Shown here: one piece after another, positions 1 through 5,896 of the stretch | Numbering within the stretch: the first letter of the stretch is position 1 | Layout of the letters: every line of letters starts with the position of its first letter | Assembly (NCBI GenBank): GCA_902766855.1 | Contig: CACXFE010000169.1 | Location: 1-8,250, forward strand | Origin: Oscillospiraceae bacterium | GTDB lineage: Bacteria; Bacillota; Clostridia; Oscillospirales; Acutalibacteraceae | Length of the DNA stretch: 8,250 nt | Direction: 5' to 3' | Translations under genes and position numbers: made by a program | Notes under the pieces: generated by a model | Seen by the model: only the letters and a program-made list of their open reading frames with translations | What the model was told of the DNA's origin: nothing | Database searches by the model: none

Positions 1-750
1 CCTATCGGCAGAACGCCGCGTTCCAACCCCGCCACCTATACGGGCGTGTTCGGGGATATCCGGGAACTGTTTGCTTCCACCAAAGACGCGAAGGCGCACG
101 GATACACCGCGGGCAGGTTTTCGTTTAATGTAAAAGGCGGGCGGTGTGAAGCCTGCCAGGGCGACGGGATCTTAAAAATCGAGATGCACTTTTTGCCGGA
201 TATTTATGTGCCTTGCGAAGTGTGCGGCGGGAAGCGTTACAATCGGGAAACCCTGAATGTAAAATACAAGGGGAAAAGCATTTATGATGTGCTGGAAATG
301 ACCGTGGAAGAAGGTCTGCATTTCTTTGAAAGTATTCCGAAAATTGCGCGAAAACTGCAAACTTTATATGATGTGGGGCTTGGGTATATCAAAATCGGGC
401 AGCCCGCTACCACCCTGTCAGGCGGCGAGGCACAGCGGGTGAAACTTGCCACCGAACTGTCAAAACGCGGCACGGGGCGCACGATTTATATTTTGGACGA
501 GCCTACCACCGGGCTGCACACCGCGGATGTGCATAAACTGATCGATGTTTTGCAGCGCTTTGCCGACGCGGGGAATACCGTGCTGGTGATCGAGCATAAT
601 TTGGATGTGATCAAAACGGCGGATTACCTGATCGATCTCGGCCCGGAGGGCGGGGATCGCGGCGGTACCGTGGTTTGCGCGGGCACGCCCGAAAAAGTGG
701 CGGCGTGTGCGGCTTCCTATACGGGAAAGTTTTTAAAAAAGATCTTATAA
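1..750 (+). CDS. uvrA: UvrA, excinuclease ABC subunit A (3' part, C-terminal 249 residues)
   Basis: UvrA is the damage-recognition ATPase of UvrABC nucleotide excision repair; it works as a dimer that scans DNA and loads UvrB. The frame is open from the first base, so the gene is cut by the window edge and not broken. Visible in order: a four-cysteine zinc module (CEAC near residue 52 and CEVC about 26 residues later, around the conserved GILKIEMHFLPD segment), the ABC signature LSGGEAQRVKLATEL, the Walker B segment TIYILDEPTTGLH, and the switch-histidine segment VIEHNLDVIKTADYLIDLGPEGG. The end (YTGKFLKKIL) is normal for the family. The missing part, roughly the first three quarters, holds the first ATPase half, the UvrB-binding region and the second Walker A. 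I see no hairpin terminator in the 65 bases after the stop, so read-through into the next gene is possible. Confidence 0.97.
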   Translation, partial: PIGRTPRSNPATYTGVFGDIRELFASTKDAKAHGYTAGRFSFNVKGGRCEACQGDGILKIEMHFLPDIYVPCEVCGGKRYNRETLNVKYKGKSIYDVLEMTVEEGLHFFESIPKIARKLQTLYDVGLGYIKIGQPATTLSGGEAQRVKLATELSKRGTGRTIYILDEPTTGLHTADVHKLIDVLQRFADAGNTVLVIEHNLDVIKTADYLIDLGPEGGDRGGTVVCAGTPEKVAACAASYTGKFLKKIL

Positions 751-815
751 ATTTACACATTATTCACCAAAGAAGCACAGCAAAAGGATAGAATAAACGG
801 TGAGGTGAGAAAACC

Positions 816-1658
816 GTGTTCGGTTATATCCGAATTGCAAAGCCGGAATTAAAGGTGCGGGAATACGAAACATACAAAGCGGTATATTGCACGCTTTGCC
901 GGGAACTCGGCAAACATTACGGGTTTCTGGCGCGCTTTACGCTGAGTTATGATTTTACTTTCCTTGCCTTGCTGATGCTGGCATTGGAGGATGGATGCGA
1001 AGGGTTTGAGCGAAAACGCTGTGCCTTCAATCCGCTGAAAAAATGCCATTATTGTAAAGACCGTTCCCGATTTGCCTTTCCCGCCGCAGCCGCGATGGTG
1101 ATGATCGATTATAAGATCCGGGATAATATCGCGGATGAAAAAGGGCTTAAAAAACTGGGAAACCGGTTGATTCGCCCGTTGTTTGCCCGCGCCGGCAAAA
1201 AAGCAGTGCGGCAGTTTCCGGAAGTGGGAGAAATCGTTTCGGCGTATATTGCCGCGCAGAACGCGCTGGAAACCGCCGGTTGTACGGAACTGGACCGCGC
1301 CGCGGAACCAACGGCGAAAATGCTTGCCTCCCTTTTGCGGCTGATTGGAAAAAATGAGGCGCAGCAGCGGGTGTTAGAGCGGCTCGGGTATTGCCTCGGG
1401 CGGTATATTTATTTGATCGACGCGGCGTGTGACCTGCCGGACGATCTGCAAACCGGCTCTTACAATGTCTTGCGATACGGCATGACGGGGGACGCCCGCG
1501 CTTACGCCAAAGAGCGGGTTGTACCGCAGTTGTATTTTGCCGGAAATGAAGCCGGGAAGGCTTTTGAATTGTTGGATGTCAAAAAATATAAAGGGATCCT
1601 TTCCAATATCCTGTATCTCGGATTGGAAGAAACTTTTAAAAAGGAGTTAGCAGTATGA
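816..1658 (+). CDS. DUF5685-type protein, Cys-rich N-terminus and two Asp-rich helices
   Basis: A 280-residue soluble, probably all-helical protein of unknown function that I place in the DUF5685 family of Clostridia from memory of its N-terminus (MFGYIRIAKPELKVREYETY) and Cys pattern. GTG start at 816, preceded by GGTGAGGTGAG at 799-809. Visible motifs: C25-x2-C28, C69 and C77-x2-C80, which could bind a metal or Fe-S cluster; D98/D103/D107 in one helix and D202/D206/D210, spaced every four residues, in a C-terminal helix followed by a GSYN segment. The two acidic helices recall the paired Asp motifs of class I isoprenoid (squalene/phytoene) synthases, but this is my inference and no such activity is known to me. 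The stop overlaps the start of the next gene (ATGA at 1655-1658), implying translational coupling with the J-domain protein. Family name fairly sure; function unknown. Confidence 0.8.
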   Translation: MFGYIRIAKPELKVREYETYKAVYCTLCRELGKHYGFLARFTLSYDFTFLALLMLALEDGCEGFERKRCAFNPLKKCHYCKDRSRFAFPAAAAMVMIDYKIRDNIADEKGLKKLGNRLIRPLFARAGKKAVRQFPEVGEIVSAYIAAQNALETAGCTELDRAAEPTAKMLASLLRLIGKNEAQQRVLERLGYCLGRYIYLIDAACDLPDDLQTGSYNVLRYGMTGDARAYAKERVVPQLYFAGNEAGKAFELLDVKKYKGILSNILYLGLEETFKKELAV

Positions 1659-2260
1659 CCGATCCTTATGCGATTTTGGGTGTTTCCAAAAACGCCACGG
1701 ATGAAGAAATCAAAAACGCGTATCGGGAATTGGCACGGAAATATCACCCCGATAACTACACCGATAATCCGCTTTCGGATTTGGCGGCGGAAAAGATGAA
1801 GGAAATCAACGACGCTTACGATCAGATTATCAATCAGCGAAGGAGCGGCCATTCCAAATCCCATGGGGCGCCTTTTAACGCGAACGCGGCTTCCTCCTTC
1901 CCGGAAGTGCGCAGCCTGATCAATCAAGGGCGGTTAGAACAGGCGCAGGAAGTGTTAGACGGTGTGGCGCCGCAATCGCGCGATGCGGAATGGTATTTTT
2001 TAAACGGCACGGTGTTGTATCGCCGGGGTTGGTTTGAACAGGCCTATACCAGTTTTGTCACCGCTTCACGCATGGATCCCGCCAATGAGGAATATCGCCG
2101 CGCGGTCAACAATGCGCAGAAACAAAGCACCCGCCAGTATAACCCGTATCACAGTTACGGCGGCGGGCGGGAATGCTCGGGCTGTGATGTTTGTTCCAGT
2201 TTGCTTTGTGCGGATTGCTGCTGTGAATGTATGGGCGGCGATCTGATCCCCTGTTGTTAA
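1655..2260 (+). CDS. J-domain (DnaJ-like) protein with TPR-like middle and ten-Cys tail
   Basis: A 201-residue co-chaperone-like protein. Residues 1-60 are a clear J domain (YAILGVSKNATDEEIKNAYR) with the HPD motif at 31-33, which in the family stimulates the ATPase of DnaK. Residues about 85-150 look like two TPR-type helical hairpins (LINQGRLEQAQEVLDG; AEWYFLNGTVLYRRGWFEQAY), expected to bind a partner. The last 30 residues hold ten cysteines, including CSGCDVC, a CCCEC cluster and a terminal CC. It lacks the Gly/Phe region, the CxxCxGxG zinc fingers and the substrate domains of true DnaJ, and is about half its length, so it is not the housekeeping DnaJ. ATG at 1655 has AAGGAG at 1641-1646 and overlaps the stop of the DUF5685 gene, so the two proteins are likely made together and may act together. 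The role of the Cys tail (metal binding, redox) is unknown. Confidence 0.9.
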   Translation: MTDPYAILGVSKNATDEEIKNAYRELARKYHPDNYTDNPLSDLAAEKMKEINDAYDQIINQRRSGHSKSHGAPFNANAASSFPEVRSLINQGRLEQAQEVLDGVAPQSRDAEWYFLNGTVLYRRGWFEQAYTSFVTASRMDPANEEYRRAVNNAQKQSTRQYNPYHSYGGGRECSGCDVCSSLLCADCCCECMGGDLIPCC

Positions 2261-2263
2261 GAG

Positions 2264-2803
2264 ATGGCAGAGATGAAACAGGCGGTTAAAATAACATTCT
2301 GCGCTGTTTTAGCGGCGCTTTCCGCTGTCCTGATGCTGTTTTCCTATCTTACTACGCTGACTTATGCCGTCCCGGCCATGGCGGGGCTTTTGAGTATGAT
2401 CCCCGTGATTGAAATTGACAGGAAGTGGGCGCTCGGCACCTATTGCACCGCGGCGGTGCTGGTGTTTTTGATGGCGGAACAGGAGAGTAAATGGCTGTAT
2501 ATCGCCTTTTTCGGCTTTTATCCGATCGTGAAGTCATGGATCGAGCAGATCGGCAAACCGCTGATTGAATGGTTGCTGAAACTGGTGGTTTTTAACGCCT
2601 GTATGCTGCTGATTTACGGAGCGTTTTCCGTTCTTTTTTCCATTTCGCCGGAAGATTTCGCGGTATTGGGCAAATACGGCGCGTGGATTTTTTTGGCGAT
2701 GGGCAATGCCGTGTTTGTGTTGTACGATGTGGCGGTTACGCGCATGGCTATGCTGTATATCCGGCGCGTCAGCCCTCAAATTTCAAAACTTTTGCACCGA
2801 TAA
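2264..2803 (+). CDS. Small polytopic membrane protein of unknown function
   Basis: A 179-residue hydrophobic protein with about five to six membrane segments: roughly residues 6-28, 31-48, 55-72, 77-92, 103-127 and 138-162. The short AlaPro-containing segment after the first helix, the FFGFYPIVKSWIE stretch and the KLVVFN segment resemble a family of conserved clostridial membrane proteins that I know only as hypothetical; an S-component-like (ECF transporter) fold is possible but not demonstrable here. It starts three bases after the stop of the J-domain gene, with a choice between ATG 2264 and ATG 2273. The purine stretch AAGAGATGG at 2259-2267 would better serve the second start, so the first three residues are uncertain. 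It is the last gene of the unit beginning at 816, before the hairpin at 2817-2857. Confidence 0.8.
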   Translation: MAEMKQAVKITFCAVLAALSAVLMLFSYLTTLTYAVPAMAGLLSMIPVIEIDRKWALGTYCTAAVLVFLMAEQESKWLYIAFFGFYPIVKSWIEQIGKPLIEWLLKLVVFNACMLLIYGAFSVLFSISPEDFAVLGKYGAWIFLAMGNAVFVLYDVAVTRMAMLYIRRVSPQISKLLHR

Positions 2804-2811
2804 AAACAAGG

Positions 2812-2841
2812 TGCATAACACTCCTTTTTTTGCGAAAAATA
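2812..2841 (+). promoter_or_regulatory. Candidate forespore (sigma-G/F type) promoter for spoVAC
   Basis: TGCATA at 2812-2817 fits the -35 of forespore sigma factors well. After 17 bases comes AAAAATA at 2835-2841, which matches only four of seven positions of a CATACTA-like -10. The start would fall near 2848, at the edge of the ribosome site. spoVA genes are known to be transcribed by sigma-G in the forespore, so a promoter here is expected, but the -10 is weak and the call is tentative. Confidence 0.3.
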
Positions 2842-2860
2842 GCAGAAAAGGAGTGTTTTT
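2817..2860 (+). terminator. 12-bp hairpin: terminator of the upstream unit that also hides the spoVAC SD
   Basis: AACACTCCTTTT (2817-2828) and AAAAGGAGTGTT (2846-2857) are perfect inverted repeats with a 17-base loop. The 3' arm runs into TTTTT ending at 2860, directly before the spoVAC ATG at 2861. The T run makes it a plausible intrinsic terminator for the 816-2803 unit. The 3' arm also contains the AAAAGGAG ribosome site of spoVAC, so any transcript that reads through would have this site paired. The large loop and few G:C pairs make the terminator moderate. Confidence 0.6.
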
Positions 2861-3304
2861 ATGTTTCCGGATAAAAAAGAGTATGAAAAAATGATCGGCG
2901 TTCAGTCACCGCCCTCTCCCAAAGGCAAGGATTTTGTTTGGGCCTTTTGTGTGGGCGGCTTGATTTGCGTGATCGGGCAGTTGCTGTTCGCGTTTTATGA
3001 AATGTTGGGGCTTTCGGAAAAAGCGGTGCGCATGGCAGTGCCCTGCACCCTGATCTTTGCGGCGGCTCTGCTTACGGGATTGCAACTGTTTGATAAGATC
3101 GCCAAACACGCGGGCGCCGGTACGCTGGTGCCGATTACGGGGTTCGGCAATGCGGTGGTTTCCCCCGCGATCGAGTTCAAAAGCGAAGGGCAGGTGCTGG
3201 GGCTTGGGGCGAAAATGTTTTCGATCGCCGGCCCGGTGCTGGTATTCGGCATTACTTCTTCGGTGATTTACGGGGTTTTGCTGATGATCTTTCAAGGGCT
3301 TTGA
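2861..3304 (+). CDS. spoVAC: SpoVAC, stage V sporulation protein AC
   Basis: Integral membrane protein of the SpoVA complex, which moves Ca2+-dipicolinic acid into the spore core during sporulation and releases it at germination; SpoVAC is the mechanosensitive channel-like component in Bacillus. The 147 residues fit the family length of about 150. After a short polar N-terminus come the family segment DFVWAFCVGGLICVIGQ (about 24-40) as the first membrane helix, a second helix near 56-75, the conserved loop AGAGTLVPITGFGNAVVSPA (about 84-103), EFKSEGQVLGLGAKMF, and a last helix at about 123-145. The ribosome site AAAAGGAG (2846-2853) lies seven bases before ATG 2861, inside the 3' arm of a hairpin. 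spoVAD follows after 15 bases, so the two form an operon. Expression is expected in the forespore. Confidence 0.95.
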   Translation: MFPDKKEYEKMIGVQSPPSPKGKDFVWAFCVGGLICVIGQLLFAFYEMLGLSEKAVRMAVPCTLIFAAALLTGLQLFDKIAKHAGAGTLVPITGFGNAVVSPAIEFKSEGQVLGLGAKMFSIAGPVLVFGITSSVIYGVLLMIFQGL

Positions 3305-3319
3305 ACAGGGGGTGGCAGT

Positions 3320-4327
3320 ATGAAGAGAATCGGGAAACGCACCTTAAGTTTTGCCAATCCGCCGCGGATATTCAGTTATGCTTCGGTTGTGGGGAAGAAA
3401 GAGCATGAGGGGCCGCTGGCGGCGGAATTTGATTTATATACGACCGATCGTTTTTACGGGGAAGAAACCTTTGAAAAGGCCGAAAGCAAATTGCAGAAGA
3501 CCGCCATGCAAACGGCACTGAAAAAAGCCCGCATGACCAATGAGGATGTGGATCATATCTTTGCGGGTGATCTTCTGAATCAGTGTATCGGCAGTTCATT
3601 CGGCGTGCGGGAATTCGGAATCCCTTTTATCGGGTTGTACGGCGCCTGCTCTACCATGGCGCTTTCGGTGGGGTTGGCGTGCTTGTTCACAGACAGCGGC
3701 GCCTCCCGCCATGCCATGGCGGTCACCTCTTCGCATTTTTGCTCTGCCGAGCGGCAATACCGCTTTCCGCTGAATTACGGTTGCCAGCGCCCGCCCACAT
3801 CACAATGGACGGTGACCGGCGCGGGTGCGCTGATCGTAGGGCAGGGGGAAATCGGGGCGTGCGTTCCCTCGGTCACTTTCGGGGAAATTCAAGATCTCGG
3901 GATCAAAGATATGAACAATATGGGCGCCGCGATGGCACCGGCGGCGGCCTCCACGCTGCTTCACTTTTTTGAGGATACCGCAACCGGCCCCGAAGATTAT
4001 GATTTGATCTTTACGGGGGATCTCGGTTCAGTCGGTTCCCAATCGCTTTATATCTTGTTGGATCGGGAAGGGGTGGATATTCGCTGCCGGCACAGTGATT
4101 GCGGGTTGATGATTTTCGATCGGGAAAAGCAGGATGTACACGCCGGCGGTTCCGGCTGCGGGTGCAGTGCCGCGGTGCTTTGTTCCTATATCATGCACCG
4201 ATTGGAGGAGAAAAAACTGCGCAATATCCTCTTTATGTCTACCGGGGCGCTGATGTCGCCTACCTCTGCTTTTCAAGGGGAAAGCATCCCCGGGATCGCC
4301 CACTTGCTGCAGATCAAAAGCGATTGA
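3320..4327 (+). CDS. spoVAD: SpoVAD, stage V sporulation protein AD (dipicolinate-binding)
   Basis: SpoVAD has a thiolase/ketoacyl-synthase-like fold without known catalysis. In Bacillus it binds dipicolinic acid and is peripherally attached to the outer face of the spore inner membrane as part of the SpoVA channel. The 335 residues match the usual length of about 338. Diagnostic segments: the N-terminus SFANPPRIFSYASVVGKKE, the GPLAAEFD segment, DHIFAGDLLNQCIGSSFG, the nucleophile-elbow-like YGACSTM with Cys110, SSHFCSAERQYRFPLNYG, TVTGAGALIVG, FTGDLGSVGS, and GGSGCGCSA near the C-terminus. ATG 3320 has a GGGGGTGG-type site (about 3308-3315) and lies 15 bases after spoVAC. No spoVAE follows; instead the stop codon sits inside the -35 box of the mgtE promoter. 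Confidence 0.96.
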   Translation: MKRIGKRTLSFANPPRIFSYASVVGKKEHEGPLAAEFDLYTTDRFYGEETFEKAESKLQKTAMQTALKKARMTNEDVDHIFAGDLLNQCIGSSFGVREFGIPFIGLYGACSTMALSVGLACLFTDSGASRHAMAVTSSHFCSAERQYRFPLNYGCQRPPTSQWTVTGAGALIVGQGEIGACVPSVTFGEIQDLGIKDMNNMGAAMAPAAASTLLHFFEDTATGPEDYDLIFTGDLGSVGSQSLYILLDREGVDIRCRHSDCGLMIFDREKQDVHAGGSGCGCSAAVLCSYIMHRLEEKKLRNILFMSTGALMSPTSAFQGESIPGIAHLLQIKSD

Positions 4328-4352
4328 CAAACCGGGAAAAAAGTCGTATAAT
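4324..4352 (+). promoter_or_regulatory. Consensus sigma-A promoter for mgtE
   Basis: TTGACA at 4324-4329 and TATAAT at 4347-4352 are both perfect consensus hexamers with the optimal 17-base spacer. The spoVAD stop TGA (4325-4327) is part of the -35 box. Transcription should start near 4359, leaving a leader of about 80 bases before the mgtE GTG. Such a strong vegetative promoter separates mgtE from the sporulation operon. Confidence 0.9.
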
Positions 4353-4360
4353 ATAATAAG

Positions 4361-4415
4361 AAACTCCGTCGGATCGAGGGTGCTTCGTAACATGGCTTCA
4401 TCCGGCGGAGGTTTT
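4361..4415 (+). promoter_or_regulatory. Long hairpin in the mgtE leader, possible attenuator
   Basis: Bases 4362-4374 (AACTCCGTCGGAT) pair with 4400-4413 (ATCCGGCGGAGGTT): thirteen pairs with one G:T wobble and one bulged G. The stem continues, after a bulged C, with GAGG (4376-4379) against CTTC (4396-4399), closing a loop of about 16 bases. It begins only a few bases after the expected transcript start and is followed by TTTTATTAT. It could be a terminator/attenuator controlling mgtE, a terminator for spoVA read-through, or an mRNA-stabilising 5' stem. It does not resemble the larger M-box Mg2+ riboswitch, and I recognise no known class. Confidence 0.6.
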
Positions 4416-4441
4416 ATTATCCGTTTAAAGGGGGAATCACG

Positions 4442-5803
4442 GTGCAGGAAGAAATTTTTGAACTGATTGAGGGGAAGAAATACGCCCGAATACGAGAACT
4501 GCTTTCCGAAATGAACCCTGCGGATATCGCCCTGATTCTGGAAGATGTGCCGGAGCGTGAGTTGCCGGTGATTTTCCGCATTTTACCGAAAGAACTGGCG
4601 TCGGAAGTTTTTGTTGAAATGGATTCGGAGATGCAGCAACTGCTGATCGAGGCATTCAGCGATAAAGAATTGCGGGAAGTGATGAACGAACTGTTCATGG
4701 ATGATACCGTTGATATTATTGATGAAATGCCCGCTTCGGTTGCCAAGCGTATTTTACAGCAAACCGATCCGAATACTCGCCGCATGATCAATCAACTGCT
4801 TGCCTACCCGGATGACAGCGCGGGCAGCATCATGACCACCGAATATGTCGATCTGAAAAAAGATATGACGGTGGATATGGCGTTTGACCGTATCCGCAAA
4901 ATCGGGGTGGATACCGAAACCATTTATACCTGTTATGTCATTGATCAAAGCCGGCACTTGCTCGGGATCGTTTCGGTGAAAGATCTGTTATTGAATCCGA
5001 AAGACAAATTGATCGAAGAAATCATGGATGAAAATATCATCTTTGCCAACACGCTGGACGATAAGGAAGAAGTGGCGGGCCTTTTTGAAAAGTATGATAT
5101 GCTGGCACTGCCGGTGGTGGACAAGGAAAACCGGCTGGTGGGCATCGTCACGGTTGACGATGCGATCGATGTTATCCAGGAAGAAGCAACGGAAGATATC
5201 GAAAAAATGGCCGCTATTTTGCCTTCGGACAAGTCGTATTTCCGAACCGGCGTATGGGCGACCTTCCGTTCCCGCATCCCGTGGTTAATGCTGCTGATGA
5301 TCTCGGCCACTTTCACCGGTGCCATCATCTCGAATTTTGAAGAAAAACTGACGGTGTTTCCCGCTTTGATCGCTTTTATTCCGATGTTAATGGATACAGG
5401 CGGCAACTCGGGCAGCCAGTCTTCGGTTACGATCATCCGTGCGATCTCGCTGGGGGATGTGGAATTCAAGGACATTCTGAAAGTGATCTGGAAAGAAATC
5501 AGGGTGGCTCTTTGTTGCAGTTTGGCATTGGCGGCCATCAATTTTTTGAAGTTGCTGACGGTGGATTATTATATTCTGCATACCTTTGATCCCGGCAAAC
5601 AGATCCCGGAGATCGCCGTGGTTTGTTTGACGCTGTTTTTCACCATCCTTGTGGCCAAGTTGGTGGGCTGTACGCTGCCGATTTTTGCAAAGAAAATCGG
5701 GTTTGACCCGGCGGTTATGGCAAGCCCTTTTATTACCACCATTGTCGATGCGATTTCGTTGGTGATATATTTCCGCATCGCCATCATGGTTTTGGGAATT
5801 TGA
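4442..5803 (+). CDS. mgtE: MgtE family Mg2+ channel/transporter
   Basis: MgtE is a homodimeric, Mg2+-gated channel for magnesium uptake in the cytoplasmic membrane. The 453 residues hold all expected parts: a superhelical acidic N domain (about 1-125, with repeated ADIALILEDVP-like segments), two CBS domains (about 130-255; GIVSVKDLLLNP and GIVTVDDAIDVI mark them), a plug helix, and a five-helix membrane domain from about residue 280. The pore signature MDTGGNSGSQSS starts at Met317, with Asp318 corresponding to the conserved selectivity Asp. In this family Mg2+ bound between the N and CBS domains closes the channel. GTG start at 4442 with AAAGGGGG at 4427-4434. Transcribed from its own strong promoter with a structured leader; no terminator is seen before the next promoter, which begins right after its stop. 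Confidence 0.96.
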   Translation: MQEEIFELIEGKKYARIRELLSEMNPADIALILEDVPERELPVIFRILPKELASEVFVEMDSEMQQLLIEAFSDKELREVMNELFMDDTVDIIDEMPASVAKRILQQTDPNTRRMINQLLAYPDDSAGSIMTTEYVDLKKDMTVDMAFDRIRKIGVDTETIYTCYVIDQSRHLLGIVSVKDLLLNPKDKLIEEIMDENIIFANTLDDKEEVAGLFEKYDMLALPVVDKENRLVGIVTVDDAIDVIQEEATEDIEKMAAILPSDKSYFRTGVWATFRSRIPWLMLLMISATFTGAIISNFEEKLTVFPALIAFIPMLMDTGGNSGSQSSVTIIRAISLGDVEFKDILKVIWKEIRVALCCSLALAAINFLKLLTVDYYILHTFDPGKQIPEIAVVCLTLFFTILVAKLVGCTLPIFAKKIGFDPAVMASPFITTIVDAISLVIYFRIAIMVLGI

Positions 5804-5832
5804 TTGACTTTTTGTTTTCTGTGTGATATTAT
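5804..5832 (+). promoter_or_regulatory. Sigma-A promoter for the nahK-like gene
   Basis: TTGACT (5804-5809), 17-base spacer, TATTAT (5827-5832), with a TGA extension before the -10 (extended -10 type). The -35 begins at the base after the mgtE stop codon. The expected start is near 5839, giving a leader of about 58 bases that shows only a minor GTAG/CTAC hairpin. Confidence 0.8.
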
Positions 5833-5896
5833 GACCATATTCGGTAGATTTTGCTACATTTTATGATATCAGAATAACGGATTGGAGTAGGAACAG

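Noticed and set aside
1..45. uvrA as a truncated gene starting at an internal site
   Set aside because: The frame is open from base 1 and reads conserved UvrA sequence (PIGRTPRSNPATYTGVF), so the gene is simply cut by the window.
2034..2246. Alternative + frame within the J-domain gene
   Set aside because: It is a low-complexity shadow of the TPR/Cys-tail coding region and has no ribosome site or known motif.
2906..3295. 129-codon minus-strand frame opposite spoVAC
   Set aside because: Its composition (many His, Gln, Arg) is typical of the reverse complement of membrane-protein codons; spoVAC is unambiguous.
4353..4441. M-box (ykoK) Mg2+ riboswitch before mgtE
   Set aside because: The leader is about 80 bases and folds as one long hairpin, too short for the M-box, and I see none of its conserved elements.
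4945..5541. 198-codon frame on the minus strand inside mgtE
   Set aside because: It mirrors the conserved mgtE CBS and membrane coding sequence, has no recognisable domain, and mgtE is clearly the real gene.
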